A stretch of 64,000 nucleotides of DNA from the NCBI RefSeq assembly GCF_030052815.1, contig NC_079510.1, positions 47,892,725 to 47,956,724 of the forward strand, in the 5' to 3' direction. Made by a program: the position numbers and the translations under genes. The notes under the pieces are model-generated. The model did no database searches and was not told the origin of the DNA. It saw nothing but the letters and a program-made list of their open reading frames with translations. Source of the stretch: Hevea brasiliensis (taxonomy: Eukaryota; Streptophyta; Magnoliopsida; Malpighiales; Euphorbiaceae). Shown in pieces: positions 11,807 to 25,223 of this stretch. Numbering within the stretch: the first letter of the stretch is position 1; every line of letters starts with the position of its first letter.

Positions 11807-11818
11807 GCTCTGATACCA
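11807..11818 (-). other. Primer binding site, initiator-Met tRNA
   Basis: On the minus strand TGGTATCAGAGC lies 4 bp downstream of the end of the right LTR. It is the complement of the 3' end of plant initiator-Met tRNA. This fixes the element's orientation. Confidence 0.93.
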
Positions 11819-11822
11819 CATT

Positions 11823-14463
11823 TGTCATGACCCAACTTATGGGCCGGACCGGCACTAGGACCTGGGCCAGCCTAAAGCCCCCGAGGCCCGTAGTAAGCCT
11901 AACTGTTCATTAACCCAACTCTAAGGCCCATTTGGGCCCAATATCAAGAAAACAAACGGACAGAGTCCGGCCATAAAATGGACTTACCAACGGGGAGTTT
12001 TCGACTCACCCGACCTGTAAACACAGTATATAGTCAATTGGGGAGCTCAGCTCACCCTCCACATACTCATCAACATAATAATAAATGGGAGCTCAGCTCC
12101 CTCATCCAATCCATCAAACATGCATAGCATATTAAGTTTACAGGTCCCAAAATAATAATTTAGTTTACAGACCCAAATCAAATAAACATTTCTAACACAT
12201 GCGGAAATTCTAAGATTTAACAAGTTTATACAAACAGTAATAATTAACCTGCGAGGGAGAAAGCAGGTTAACCTCAAAAATATCCTCCTGTGGCCTGTAA
12301 AAATTTTTGAACAGGAGTGAGCGTTCGACTCAGAGAGTAAAATATCAATTTTAACCATAATCTCTATAACTATCTGAAACTAATGCAACCTGTGGAATGA
12401 AATGCAACATCAGCAATAAATTCACATCATAGCATCAAAAAGGTAATTTGGAGCACTCACGCACCCTGTAGCATCAGTCATAATATATGGGAGCTGATCC
12501 CCTATACAGCTCTCTTAAATCCAACCTGGTGCCAGCGAAGAACTCAGCTCGGACTTCCACTTAATAACCAAATCGAGGGTCCCAGCGAAGAACTCAAGCC
12601 GTGACTACCCCTCGAAGGATCGGGTCCCAGCGAAGAACTCAAACCGTGACTACCCGTCCTACCCATAGTCCACACCACATCACACGCACGCCAACGCATG
12701 CACACTGCTCCAAATTACCGCAACAACATTCATGGCACTCTAACAGTTATCAATGCAACATAAATCGTGCCTAGAGTTTAACTACATAATTATATGCATA
12801 TAAGTGATGCATGGGCATGCTGAACATATAATAATATCGAAATTACAATTAAAATTAATATTTTACTCACAGACTTGACGACAATCACTGTGGCGGCTGG
12901 GCGGAGGAAGGAAGCTGTCCCGGCTCACCTGACAATTTTATTACAATCATTTAATAAATTTGACTCAATACAAACAAAGAAAAAGACCAATACGTCCTAA
13001 GTCGTAGAAAATCCAGTGAGTCTCCCCTATACCTAGGACCTACCCAACCTGCAAAAAGGGCTCAAAACACACTTCTATATTCACAATCCATATGTCCACA
13101 ACTCAATCACATCACACAGCCCCTCCTGGGCCCACCAATTCAATCATCCATCACAACATGTAAAATTTCAATTTAATCCCTATAATTGACCATTTTTGCA
13201 AAAACTGCCCAAATAAGCTCTAAAAATTCTAAAACTTTGCCCCGCGGTCCTTAGCAATATTATTAAGCTATTGCAAAAATAATCATAATTTTCTAAGCTA
13301 TCAAGAATATTTTATGGATTTTTAATCCTATTTAAGCACTAGAAAATTACGAAAAAACAAGGTTCGGGTTTACCTTTGCCAATTCCGACTTCGGGAACGC
13401 GCTCGGGACATCTGACAATGGGGGGCTAGCCAAAACCTCGGTCCAATTCGGAGACTTTTCCGGTAACGGGTCTGTCTGGCCGGAATTTCGCAAAACCGGT
13501 CAACTGTCGAATTTCCGTGAATCGAGGATACCTACAGGAAGCCCATAACACGGGGGTTAGTACATAAATTTTTCAGAATTTTCTAAGCTCATTAAATGCT
13601 CGGAAAAACACTGCGAAGTTCCGTGGAACCCACCGAAAAACGGTGTCGGAAAAATTTGAAATTTATGTCGCCGCGAAGCTCTCGACGAGTGGAGCGTGCT
13701 GGTAGCCTCGGTTTTCTCGTGGGATTCACGATTTTCGAGAAATCTAGCCCAAAAGTCGAAATGGGCTAAAATCTTCCCGAGCAAAAATCGGACAAACCGC
13801 TCGATGGATTTCGGCGTTCTTGGTGTCTATGGAAAGCTCTCGTCGAGTAGATGATTTTAGACACAAGACCCGGTCCAATTGGTAGCCGGATGGGCCGGAT
13901 TTTGGCCGGGAAGCCGAGAAGTCGCGCGCTGCGTCGATTCAAGGCCGTTTCAGCGTTCGGCGGCCGGCCGTGGGGGAAGGCCGAGGTGGGGCGCCGGCGA
14001 GGTGGGGACGCAGGGGAGGCGGCGGCGCGGCAAGGGGAGGAGGGAGGAGAGAGAAAAGAGAGAGAGAAGAGGAGAGGGTCGACGCGCGCGGGAGGGAGGA
14101 GAAAAAGAGAAGAAGACCGGTCCGATTCGACCGGTCCGATCCGGTCCGGTCCGGTTCGGTTCGATTCGGCCGGTTCGATTCAAGATACAAAATTTTAAAT
14201 TTTTACTCTGCCTCGGGACCGAAAACGAGGTCCAAAAATTCCGAAAAAATTCCAGAAAACTCAGAAAAATACGTAGACTCCAAATATATTTTTAGTTTTG
14301 CCACGTGGTCTTTAAATTAATTTTTAAAAATCATCAAAGTTTATATTTTCGGAAAATCGAACCCGATTTTTAAAGTCCGAAAAATCTCAAAAAAATTCTT
14401 AAAATTTAAATAAAATTAAAATACCAAAAATGCTCATAAATTTAAAATTTTTGGGGTGTTACA
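11823..14463 (-). repeat. Right LTR (5' LTR of the gypsy element)
   Basis: 2641 bp, starting TGTCATGACCC and ending GGTGTTACA, so the TG...CA ends are intact. It pairs with 4258-6884. It would hold the element promoter. It shares the GC- and purine-rich section (about 13880-14180) with the other LTR, with a shorter version of the CGCG-rich part near 13925-13970. Confidence 0.93.
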
Positions 14464-14468
14464 CTTGG
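14464..14468. repeat. Target site duplication CTTGG (right)
   Basis: Exact match of the 5 bp at 4253-4257. Confidence 0.93.
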
Positions 14469-17400
14469 CAATTAAAATAAAATTATTAAAAATTAAAAAT
14501 CGTGAATAAAATTAAAAAAATAATATTCAGATTTTATTATATAAATTAACTTTTATTTTGATTCAAAGAAATAAGGGACTGAGTGGTATCGTATTAATAA
14601 ATTGAAATTAAGTGACTTAAAAAAAAATAATTCTCAAAATTGAGTGATGATAAGTGTAATTTACCCACCTATTGTCCTACGTTCTTAGTTGTAAAAAATA
14701 TTCAAGATTCCAAAGCAAAGTGAAAATATTTTCTCGCTTTGATATACATGTTCAATATCTTAGACTAGACAATTTCTCTCTTGTTTGTTAGAAAGAGCAA
14801 ATCCTCTCAAATAGGTTGCTTCTTGTTTCTCTCTCAAACTCGTCGAGTTTCGTTTCCTGATAGTCCTCCACTGTCTTCGGACAGGGGAAGGCATCTTTAG
14901 GATTCCATTTGCTGGGTTTTTTATGGTTGGTCAGGGTGGGTTAGGGCTTCTTCCCCTCCCATCTGGCTTGTTCATAGGATGAGTTTGTTGGCTTTGAGTA
15001 AAAGATCTTCGATCATGCATGTAAAGGGTAATCTAGTGTAGATTTATTAGGAGCAAGCTGCGAATTGAAGCTTAGCTTGGGTTTGTGGTTTCCTTGTGAC
15101 CCTTGTTCAATGAAAGACTTTCGGTGCTTGGGAGAAGCTCGACAGTAGGCTTATTTGGGGATTTGTAGAGCCAGCATTAAAAGGGTTGCTGGCTTCCATC
15201 TATTACAACCTGAAACGCCATGGCCCTTGCTTGCCTTTGTCCCAAATTGATGGTTGAAGCCCTGTGTTTTATGGGTAGAGTTGATTTGCTGGTTGAGAAT
15301 GAATTGTTCAATCTTGGCTCAGTTGTTATCGCTTCTTAGCAATGGTGGATCATTTTATTGTGGCTCTGGCTTCCAATGGGTCTCTCTAGCTGATTTCCCA
15401 ATGATGACGATGCTACTACGCGGAGAAGAAGACCTTGGTGTTCCTGCTGAGGTTTCATCTAGGGTTTGATGGTTGGGGACCTGGGCCTTGTATTGTACTT
15501 GGAACTACGTAGGGGTTTTCTTATTGTATTGTAATTCTAATCGTAGACCTTCTGTGTATCCTGGCCCATTGAGTGTTTTAATGCATTGAATTATGCATTT
15601 TCAAAATATATATATATGAGCTCATTAAGCAGCTTAATGTTTAATTTTATGATCTTTAATTTAATTTATTTTTAATTTTTTATTTAAATTAAATTAAAAT
15701 TTTTATTTAAGTTGAATTTAACTTAAAAATTAAAAAAAAAATTGGGATTTTTATTTTTAAACTAAATAAAAAATTTAGCACAAAAATTTTAATATTTAAA
15801 CTAAATTAAATTTAAATAAAAATGTTAAACTAATTTAAATAAAAAGGTAAAAGTAACCTAAATAGAACATACTAATAAATATATAGAAGAAATTAAATAT
15901 TTAACTTTTAATAATTATTGAAATAGTGGCGAATTATTTCTGGACATTTCGAGCCATTATAAGTCAAGCACGTCAGTTGATTCAATCCATTCAGTCGTTG
16001 GATTGGGAGATGAGTTCAAGGTAGAATCATGGTTTATCAAAATTGATCAAAATTAAATTAATTAAAATTATATTTAAATTAGATTAAAATCAGATTAATT
16101 TTAAGTTAAAATTGAATTAAAAAAAATTGTTAAATTTTATTGAAATTGGACTGAATTAGAAGTATAAGATGAGAGTTGATATTTTGACTCAACTGCCGTG
16201 GCCTAACTAATTGAAATCAAGAGTCAAAATATCTGCGTAAACGAAAGCGGCTTCGCTTCTTTAGTCAATTACAACTTTAAAAAGAGAGTTCCCTCCCTAG
16301 CTTTAGCTTATGAGTCCGTCAACAAGGCACATAGGATCTATTTTTTTATCCCAACTTGGAGTGGAGGCTTATGACAGGTTCCATCATTCCTTAATGGAAA
16401 TCACTTCATTTTTAGCTGTTGAATTTTATTCCCAACAATATGCTTAAAGACCTAACAACAATAGTTATCATGCAACATAACTCATAAACAAAAACTCAAT
16501 TGAAAATAGGTCCCAGACCAATTGCTATTTCAACTGTTATTAGGCATGAATACATCCGTCTCTAAATGGCATTGAATCTGCATACCTGTTTCTCTTTGTT
16601 GACATGTCGACAAGCCCCAAGTACCCAATTCAGAAATTAAGGAGAAGCTTCGGGTTTTAGCACACATTGTAGAAGGGAAAAAAAAAGGGGGAAATCGAGT
16701 CTTCTGACACTTGGTTAGTGGGCTTATGCAATTTTCGGCCGCATAACCATAGCCAATGCTGCTGTGGTTGATATAATAATAATCCAATAAGTTTCAGTAA
16801 TGATGTTGTTGGTTGTGGACATTAGCCCTTATCTGACCAATGACCATACTTGGTTGATCTCATCCTTCCTTTCCATTAGTGGAGTATCCATCCTCAGGAG
16901 TTCTTCCATTTTTTATTCTCTCACGTGTTACTTGGCCTTGGTGGCATGCCACATGGCACCCAATGGAATTTGGGTTTTATATATAAGTTTTGTTTTTGCC
17001 ATGTGTGTTGGTGTTGTGATAAGCATTGGAAAGATTTGGAGGATCAGTTGCCATAGCTAATAAAAAGATTTCAAGGATTTTAGGTTTATCTTTTAAGTAG
17101 TTCGAATAAATTTTGAATTCTTATGAGTAGATAAGAGAGTTGAACACAGAAACTAAATAGAAGTTTCTGATAATATTCAGATGTGATTTTTACACTATTT
17201 TTTTTTCATTCACCATTTCTTGCATTTTCTATCTCTCTATTCTGGCTTCCATACTGATCGAATTGCAGAGATGAGAGGAAATGCGCTGATCAGATTGTAG
17301 CAGTCGAGGTGGAGGGGTGAAAGAACAATAGTTACAAGCTAAAAGATCCTTATTAATGAATTTCAGTCTACAACTGGTAAGTTCGACTTATTCAATTATG

Positions 17401-19084
17401 AAACCTCAATTTATTTGAATATTTAAATAAATATAGACTACCCTTTATACAGAATTTAAATTATAAATCTACCCATTGAAAAGATTATAACTTTACTGGT
17501 AAAAAATCTGAAATAGGCAGATAATATGAATTGTGGCACACCTCATAGATGCACCCATGCCCATATCTCATAGAGGTCTTTGGATTCTAACAAAGAAATA
17601 TAGAATTATTCTTGAAACTTTCATCTACATGTTTAAACTTTTAGATTGAGTGTGATATAGTATCAGGATTTGTGCTTCAAGCCTAATGGGTTTTCACTTG
17701 TGGGGGTATCATAAAAAGATATAAAACTATTTTTAGAACTCTCATCTATAAACTTAAACTTTTAAATTAAATGATTCATTGATTGAGAGATTTGAGTGAT
17801 TCTTGATAGATTCAACACTTAACAATTTCATCTGATCAAGCCCTGTTTCACACGTGACTAAAGCTCAACAAATGGATAAAAACCATAGTGGAATATGACA
17901 TAGACATGCCACACCATCACAAGTCCAATAATGCAAATTGCTAACCCGCCAAAATTTTCCATACTAGAGAAGAGAGAGATAGAAAGAGGGTAAGAAAGGG
18001 TCAATTTTGGTGCACTAATTATTTTTTGTGCTGAGTACATTCTTGACTCATAATAAAACAAGACTTGGCCAGAATTTTAAGTTGCCAATCCTGTCTAATC
18101 TTCTATGACAAATCTATTTTAACCTTCTTGGTTGAAACTCACATGTGAACTAGTTAGTTCATTTGTTTTTATCAACCCTAATCTTGGTGTCATGATAGTC
18201 ACTATCTATTGATTTTGCCAATTTGCCAAATGTAAAACCTAATACCCAATACAGTATTTAGAAAGAATAGGTTGCCACTCTGTCTCCCTAGACAAGAAAA
18301 TTATACATATTGGTTGGGTCCTATTTGTTCATGGTCAAATCTTGAGGACACTTCATACATCTGGCATTTTCACGTTACTGACTGCATTTAATTTTAAAAA
18401 AACACCAAGATTTAATTTATGAACACATAAATGCAATGAATAATTTATTTTTATTTAGATTATAAAAACAGATGAATTATATGTATATATTGATTCTTTC
18501 TTCTCATAGAAAATTATCCAATCATTCTATCCATGTGGGTATATCAGAGCACTGATTAAGATTTAAAATTTTTCTAAAGATAATAAGACTTAAAATGTAT
18601 TGTTTTAGCAACCCAGTTTCAGTGCATGGATGGCACGTGTGCCTAATGCAAGAACTGGATGATTCTTTTTGGAGAGCATCTAGGCTGATGCTACCTAAAA
18701 TCCACATGCCATAACCCAAATTAAATCAAGATTTAACACCCTTAACCCAAGCAATTAGTGCCAAGTTCATTTTAATAAAAAATAAATAAAAGAGTCAACA
18801 AAGGGTCTTATTAGCCGTCCAATTTGGTTTCCTCCATGAAACTTCCTCTTCCTCCATAAATTACAAAATCTGAATCCCACTTACACCCTAATCTTTAGCC
18901 TTAATTAGACTAATGTTAAACCACTCGTCTCACTAGTCCCTTCGTTAAATGGCTTTATGGGCATGTAAATATAGAAGTTTGTGACCTGAAATATTATCTT
19001 ATCACGGGTGTGGGTTTATAAAGAGACATCACTGTTCCCTTGCATGTGCCTTGCTAGCTGCTACCCTTGCCCTGTGCCTGTGTT
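14469..19084. other. Intergenic DNA without a recognised gene
   Basis: AT-rich flank to about 14650. About 14700-15600 is a less AT-rich, low-complexity-free stretch with a 71-codon frame (15254-15469) and no family resemblance I can name. AT-rich simple sequence follows at about 15600-16150. From there to 19084 is the gene-poor flank and presumed promoter of the ARM-repeat gene. Short open frames here (for example 16800-17060) have no domain, no partner exons and no homologue that I recognise. Confidence 0.6.
17591..17770. repeat. Imperfect direct repeat, about 60 bp, spaced about 120 bp
   Basis: The segment at 17591-17650 (CATCTACATGTTTAAACTTT) recurs in diverged form at 17712-17770 (CATCTATAAACTTAAACTTT). 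The wording resembles 5' leader sequence often seen next to plant LTR elements, but no LTR pair is visible here. Confidence 0.5.
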
Positions 19085-19107
19085 TCTCTCTCTCTCTCTC
19101 TCTCTCT
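19085..19107. repeat. (TC)n microsatellite in 5' region
   Basis: Pyrimidine dinucleotide run about 205 bp before the ARM-repeat start codon, most likely in its promoter or 5' leader; CT tracts there are common in plants. Confidence 0.85.
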
Positions 19108-19310
19108 GTCTAAATTTTGCTCACAAAAGGGTCTCTCCTTCCCTTGTTGTACTAAACTTCTAGCTTCACTACTCCATATATCCCTCTAACCGCCACCCAC
19201 CTCTTTCTCTCGATACTCAAAAGCAAGATTATTAAACCTTTTTACCCAAAACAAGAACAACCCAACAACAGTTTCTTGATTTTCTTCTGTGTCAAACACA
19301 AAGGTCGAAC

Positions 19311-22039
19311 ATGTCTGGACCTTCTGCTTCTGCTACTACTACTACTCTTTGGTTGGCCTCTTACACGAAACTTCATTTCTTTACTCGTGTCAGGCGTTTC
19401 TTGCAATCCAAAGCTGCACAGAAGAATAAGCCAAGAACCAAAGTGATGATCGTTAATAAAGAAGTACAAATAAAAGTAACTATGGATGGAGAAACTGAAG
19501 ATGATTCTTTGTTATTACAAAGATCAGTGAAGAAACTTCACTTTGGAAGCTGGGAAGAGAAGGAGATGGCAGCTAAGGAAATTGGGAAATTAGCTAAAGA
19601 AAAAGTCAAGACAAGAAAGTTGATGGCTGAACTCGGTGTTATTCCGGCCTTAGTAGAGTTGGTGGCTTCGGAGGTGACTGCTCGCCGGCAAGTAGCCGTC
19701 AAGGCTTTGATTGAGCTTGCTAATGGAACTTACACGTAAGTTTTGGTTGTAGAATTTATTAGTTAATTACAAGATATTCTTCAAAGTTATTTTCTTCTTT
19801 ATTTATTTTGCTTCCAGATTCACATTGGCATGCATATTAGTAAGTGAAAAAGTGTCAATTAGAATTGTCAATATGTTAATGGGGATTTTTTAATTTTTCA
19901 AGGAAAAGAACGCCAAAGTCAGGTTGGAGATATTTATTGAATTAATAGGATGGTTTTTCAACCAAGTTTGAAATTGTGGAGTTTGATTTTTGGCACTTTC
20001 TGGTTTTTGATGTGTCACTCAACTAACAATAAATTTGTTAGAGTAGGCAAATAGAGAAACAGGATAAAGCTTAAAATCAAATCTATTCACGAGCAAGTTG
20101 ATTGAGTTCAAGAAAATGAGTTTTCTTTTTTGCCATTAAGAAGTTGGATATCATTTTGTTAGTATTTAGTCCTTAAAAAACTTTTCCCCCAACTTTATTT
20201 GGAAAGCATTAAGAACTGATTTGGGTGGAGCCGTTACGGGCATTGGCACCATGTGACCTTTAAGGAATAAAGAGGGGCAAGGTAGTCAGAAGTCACATGG
20301 TAGTTGGTGTTACAGGATTCTGGAGTCTGGGACCAGATTCCCACCTATTTTTCTCACCTATTGTGATGCATTGATGACTTTCTGCTACAAGCAGTAGGAC
20401 ATGTACTATAGTCAGAACAAAAGCTTCTAGCTGTGGGGTAATTTTATTGGTTTCCAATTTGTTCATTCTCATTTGAATGGCTATCATTCTACAAGTGGGG
20501 CTTATGCCTTCTCCGTCAGGAACCTGCTGCGGTGTCAGATTTTTTTTGGCATTCATGATTGTTTCCTTGTCATGCAATTGATTCTCCATCTTATATCAAG
20601 AAAACAGCATAGAAAAATCACAATTCTTTAATTATTACCACCATAATCTACCTATTTCATTAAAATCATGTGAAACTAATTAAGAATAATGCCCATGGAT
20701 TAGGAGACCACAAGGAGTGCTTAATTACTCTCCTCTAAGTTTTATGGTGTAGGGAAGCTTGGATGGGACAATGATGTTAATGAATCGACATTGTTGTCTT
20801 TAAAAAAGATAAATTAATCACAAGTTATAAGATTTTAATATAATTTATCAGATTCCCTATGATCTCTCAGCAATAAACAAATTCATTCTCTTGACCTTCA
20901 CCTTTCAACATAGATCTAAATGTTGGAATCTCATTGAATTTCTTTGCCATATAATTTTATTGTTTAATAGTTTGGTTAATTGGTTGGTTAGTTTGGTGTG
21001 CATAATGCTTTTATAATTTGATGGGTAGACCTAAGAAGAACTGACAAGGAACTTTCTGGTTTTCTTAGCTGCCATTAGTTTTATAAGGTATAATTGACTT
21101 CGATTATGGATTAATTATCAAGTTAGATAGATGTTGAGATATGTTGTGCTTCTCTCGTTAATTTTATTAATCTGTGTTGGGTTTTTCTTCAGGAACAAGG
21201 CTCTCATGGTAGAAGCAGGAATATTCTCAAAACTGCCCAAGAACGAAGATGTTTCAGAGGATTTAATAATGCATGATTTTGCAGAATTGATCTTATCATT
21301 ATCTTCTTTGGCAAATACCCAATTCCATCTTGCCTCATCGGAAGTTTTGCCATTTCTAGTTGGAGTTCTTGAATCAAGCTCAAGTGTAGAGACCAAAGAG
21401 TCATGTTTAGGCACTTTATACAACCTCTCAGCTGTGTTCGAAAATGCAGGACCCCTGATCTCTAATGGGGTAGTTCAAACTCTCCTGGGCATAATATCAG
21501 TAAAAGAACTCTCAGAAAAAGCCCTTGCAACTCTAGGGCATTTAGTTGTGACCTTAATGGGAAAGAAAGCAATGGAAAATAATTCAATGGTGCCAGAGAA
21601 CTTGATAGGGATATTGACATGGGAAGAAAAACCCAAATGCCAAGAATTATCAGTTTATATTCTGATGATTCTAGCTTACCAGAGTTCATCCCAGCGCGAA
21701 AAAATGGCTAAATCTAGAATTGTCCCTGCACTTCTTGAAGTTGCACTGCTGGGAAGTCCTTTAGCTCAAAAGAGAGCCCTTAAACTTCTGCAATGGTTCA
21801 AAGATGAGAGGCAAGCAAGGATGGGGCCACATTCTGGGCCTCAAACAGGAAGGTTAGCAATTGGTTCTCCTATAAATCCAAGAGAGACTCAAGAAGGAAA
21901 GAAAATGATGAAAAATTTGGTGAAGCAAAGTCTGCATAAGAATATGGAGATGATTAAAAGGAGAGCCAATGCTTCAGGGGAGTCTTCAAAGCTCAAATCC
22001 TTGGTTATCAGCACAAGTTCTAAGAGCCTGCCTTATTAA
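19311..22039 (+). CDS. Armadillo-repeat protein, two exons
   Basis: Exons 19311-19735 and 21193-22039 join across a 1457-bp GT-AG intron in matching phase (AC|G) to give 423 residues. The start is the first ATG, after an in-frame-free pyrimidine-rich leader. From about residue 60 the sequence reads [20 protein letters not shown] and [14 protein letters not shown], then [26 protein letters not shown] and [20 protein letters not shown]: consecutive ARM-type helices used for protein binding. No U-box is present. Closest family by memory is the plant ARM superfamily group of Arabidopsis At2g25130/At4g31890 (function not established). The C-terminus is basic ([19 protein letters not shown]) and ends STSSKSLPY. 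Both exons are intact. Confidence 0.9.
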
Positions 22040-24025
22040 AGATTTTATACACAGTTGAGCAATTTTCAAACTTTTCTTTTAGGAATGAATTTTTTTCAGC
22101 AATGGCATGCATGTGGGTATTTGTTGATTACAGGGAGTGTAGTTGTTCACTTGTTCTTGTAGGAAAGAATTGAACTCCTTGTTGAGAGCCAGAGTTGAAT
22201 GCATTTCTTGTGCAGAAGCAGAATAGCTAATGACAATTGTACATGTTGACCAATAAAAAATTCTATAATTTCCTATTTTGCATGGTTTGAAAAATCCAAC
22301 CCAAGTGCTCTCCTTGCTTAGACAAGTTGGGCCTGAAAACTCCTGCTTCAGATTTTTGTTAGCCCATCTCAATCGAACCATCGCTATGACCAGAGCCTTT
22401 AGGCTCTGTTTGAGATAATTATTCGGAAGTTAAAAAGTTATTTTAAAAAATATATTATTTTAAATATTATTAAAAAATATATTATTTTAAATATTATTAA
22501 AAAATCATCTATCATAATTTTAAATTAATTTATAATATTATTTAATATATATATATATGTGTGTCGCGTGCGCACGCGTGCCTAAAAACTGTGATTAAGA
22601 TAATAGTTTATAAAATTATAAAATTAAGAGAATACTTATAAAATTAAGTTAAGTGCTTAATAAAATGACACATGATAAATAATTAAAAAATATTAATAAA
22701 ATTCTTTTACAATTTAGTATAAATTATATATATCTTATCTTTTTAAAAAAATATATATCTAATCCGTAAAATATATATAATTAATAATATAAGTGGTTAA
22801 CAAAATGACACATGACATATAATTAAAAGAATTAATCAGATTCTTTTCAAATTTAAAATAAATGGTATATATCTTTATTTTTTAAAAAAATATATATCTA
22901 ACTATTAAAAAATATATAAATATAATTAATAATAATAATTTGGTAGATAACAAGGATTTTTTTGTAATTTTTTTAATAATAGATGTTGGAAAAATAAAAA
23001 TAATTATTTTTATAGAGACAAAGCAATTATCTAATTACAAAGGGTAATTATAAATGAACAAATTAATCCATTTCTAACATCTATAATTATTTCTTAATTA
23101 TAAGTATATTGTGAAATTAGAAACAGAATAATTGTCCATTTGTAATTTATGAATGAATAAATACTTCGTTTTTAATATTTCAAGTAAAAATATGACTTTA
23201 AAAACTAAATAAATGCTCATTTAGAAATTAAAAATTACATTTTTTTTCTCTAATTTGATAATAAATAATATAAAATAAAAATAAGTATATTGTGAATATA
23301 TGAATAAACTATCTTTTTTAATTCATAAATAACAAACGGATTGCATAACCGTTTGAAACAAGCAATCAAATTAAATATATTAATTATATACTGAGCTAAG
23401 AAATAAAAAAACGTGTTCATTTCTAAACTTTTTTTTTATAGAAAAAAAATTAAATATTATAAAAAAATTAACTATTTTTTGTATTTACAAACGGAGTTCA
23501 AATACGTTTTCAAATGTTGAATAATAATTTATTTATTATCTAATGTAAATTTTAGGGCCATTTTTTAATGTGCAATTTTAAAATATAAATTTATTCATTT
23601 GTAATCTATGTTTTCAATTAATTTTAACTCATTTTTAATGTTTGTGATTATATAAATATATAAAATAATTATTAAAATAAAAAATTAAATAAATTGCACA
23701 ATATGCGGTCAATATAACAGTTATTCAAATGAAAACAATAATTATATTTTTGGATTTCTCTTTCAATCAAATTTTAAAGTAGACATTATTTTTGGGAAAT
23801 TTTGCAGTTAGGGGAATTGATCTTAATCCTATTTTATCTTTGTTTAAATAAAAAAATAAAAAATTAATTTACGAAAACAATCATCTCACAATTAAAAAAA
23901 AAAAAAAAAATTCTCAGGACCAAACAATGCCTTTGAATTCGGCTATATTATACGGCTGAGACAACCCTTACGGTTCTACCGTCATCCATCCTCCTCTCTC
24001 TTTTCCTCTGCTTCCTACCACCGCT
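22040..24025. other. AT-rich intergenic DNA between ARM gene and UBA2C-1
   Basis: The 3' flank of the ARM gene runs to about 22400, then very AT-rich simple sequence to about 23900. No gene or recognisable element was seen other than the tandem repeat listed separately. The last 100 bp is the UBA2C-1 leader (pyrimidine-rich, CATCCTCCTCTCTC). Confidence 0.65.
22651..22935. repeat. Imperfect tandem duplication, about 140-bp unit
   Basis: AAGTGCTTAATAAAATGACA at 22651 recurs as AAGTGGTTAACAAAATGACA at 22791. Similarity continues through a shared ATATATATCTAA block to about 22935, with many substitutions. It is older than the 163-bp duplication near 3.5 kb. Confidence 0.75.
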
Positions 24026-25222
24026 ATGGACTTCACGAAAAAACGAAAAGCCGATGAAACTGGCACCGCAATTAGCCCTAATTCATCAACCGCCGTCGCC
24101 CCTACCGCCCTAACCCCAGAAGACATACGCAAGGTAATCGACCCTTTCACAAAGGAGCAGCTTCTTGACATCGTCCAAACTGCAGCGATTCGTCATTCCG
24201 ATGTCCTTGATTCCATCCGTACCGTAGCCGACGGCGATATCTCCCTTCGCAAGCTTTTTATCCGGGGCCTTTCTTCCGAGACCACCACCGAGACTATCCG
24301 AGCTCTTTTTTCCTCGTACGGCGAGCTCGAGGAGGCCATCGTAATCTTCGACAAGAACACAGGAAAATCTAAGGGATTTGGGTTCATCACTTTTAAACAC
24401 GTGGACGGTGCCTTAGTTGCGTTGAAGGAACCCAGCAAGAAAATTGACGGCCGGATGACCGTTACCCAGTTGGCCTCTGCCGGGCTATCTAATAGTGGGG
24501 CTAATGGTGGTGATGTTTCGTCGAGGAAGATTTATGTTGGGAATGTGCCGTATGATATACCATCAGAGAGATTGTTAGGGTTTTTCTTGGCTTATGGAGA
24601 GATTGAAGAGGGACCGCTAGGGTTTGATAAGGCGACTGGTAAATCAAAGGGCTTTGCTTTTATCATATACAAGACTGAGGAGGCGGCAAAGGCGGCCATT
24701 GCTGAGCCTATGAAGATTATAGATGGCCATCAAGTTCTTTGTAAGATGGCTGTGGTCAATAAGAAGGTTAAAGCTCAAGGTGGTATGGGCGGTGATACTG
24801 CACAAACGCAGCCACTGCCGCAAGCACAGCCAACCCCACAGCCACAACCACCTCAACCACAGTCTTCAATGCCTGGATCTCAGTACAGTTTTCCGGGCAA
24901 TTTGCCACCCTACGGAGGGTTTTCTGGATTGGGTAGTAATGGTTATGGATTGAATTCCTCCTTGCCTGGTTCGATTAGTGGTGCAGGTTATGGTGGTCCA
25001 TATGGGGTTTCACAGCATGGGGTACCGAGTTCTGGTGAGTTTGGTGGATTGAACAATGCAGGGAATTCGATGTATAGGATGCCACCGAGTTCGGCTGGAC
25101 TGGCTTCTGGAGTATATCCAGATGGTGGGCCTTATGGTTTATCTCAGCAACACCAGCCATCACCATTGCCCCCTAGAGTTCCACCTGGAGGGATGTATCC
25201 GGGCATGCCACCATATTATTGA
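24026..25222 (+). CDS. UBA2C: UBP1-associated protein 2C-like RNA-binding protein, copy 1
   Basis: Single-exon 398-residue frame. A basic nuclear-type signal (KKRK, residues 5-8) is followed by a helical segment and two RRMs. RRM1 has RNP2 KLFIRGL (76-82) and RNP1 KGFGFITF (116-123). RRM2 has RNP2 KIYVGNV (168-174) and RNP1 KGFAFIIY (208-215). The C-terminal third is Gln/Pro-rich, then Gly/Ser/Tyr-rich, ending [13 protein letters not shown]2 proteins are nuclear hnRNP-like factors that bind U-rich RNA with UBP1; UBA2C is linked to senescence and stress responses (known for Arabidopsis, not visible here). Size fits UBA2C rather than the longer UBA2A/B. A second copy lies 6.8 kb downstream, about 90% identical over the RRM part by eye. 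The aromatic RNP residues are intact. Confidence 0.93.
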   Translation: MDFTKKRKADETGTAISPNSSTAVAPTALTPEDIRKVIDPFTKEQLLDIVQTAAIRHSDVLDSIRTVADGDISLRKLFIRGLSSETTTETIRALFSSYGELEEAIVIFDKNTGKSKGFGFITFKHVDGALVALKEPSKKIDGRMTVTQLASAGLSNSGANGGDVSSRKIYVGNVPYDIPSERLLGFFLAYGEIEEGPLGFDKATGKSKGFAFIIYKTEEAAKAAIAEPMKIIDGHQVLCKMAVVNKKVKAQGGMGGDTAQTQPLPQAQPTPQPQPPQPQSSMPGSQYSFPGNLPPYGGFSGLGSNGYGLNSSLPGSISGAGYGGPYGVSQHGVPSSGEFGGLNNAGNSMYRMPPSSAGLASGVYPDGGPYGLSQQHQPSPLPPRVPPGGMYPGMPPYY

Positions 25223-25223
25223 G

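Larger units (their letters stand above)
4258..14463 (-). mobile_element. Ty3/gypsy chromovirus (Tekay-like), defective, minus strand
   Basis: A complete but inactive LTR retrotransposon of about 10.2 kb. Two long LTRs (4258-6884 and 11823-14463) flank an internal region read on the minus strand in the order gag, protease, reverse transcriptase, RNase H, integrase, chromodomain-like tail. That is the Ty3/gypsy order. The 5' LTR is therefore the right-hand copy. A primer site for initiator-Met tRNA adjoins it at 11807-11818, a purine-rich tract adjoins the left LTR, and a perfect CTTGG duplication flanks the element. The long LTRs and the DYQVRQLRSK chromodomain-type tail point to the Tekay/Del lineage (inference). 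The coding region is broken into several frames with stops and has lost an integrase catalytic residue, so it is not autonomous. Confidence 0.93.

Noticed and set aside
16800..17060. 86-codon hydrophobic frame that could be a small membrane protein
   Set aside because: No recognised family, no flanking exons, ordinary AT-rich DNA; hydrophobic frames arise readily from T-rich sequence.
20293..20589. 98-codon minus-strand frame within the ARM-gene intron
   Set aside because: No family resemblance, no support for antisense exons, and it lies wholly in intron sequence.
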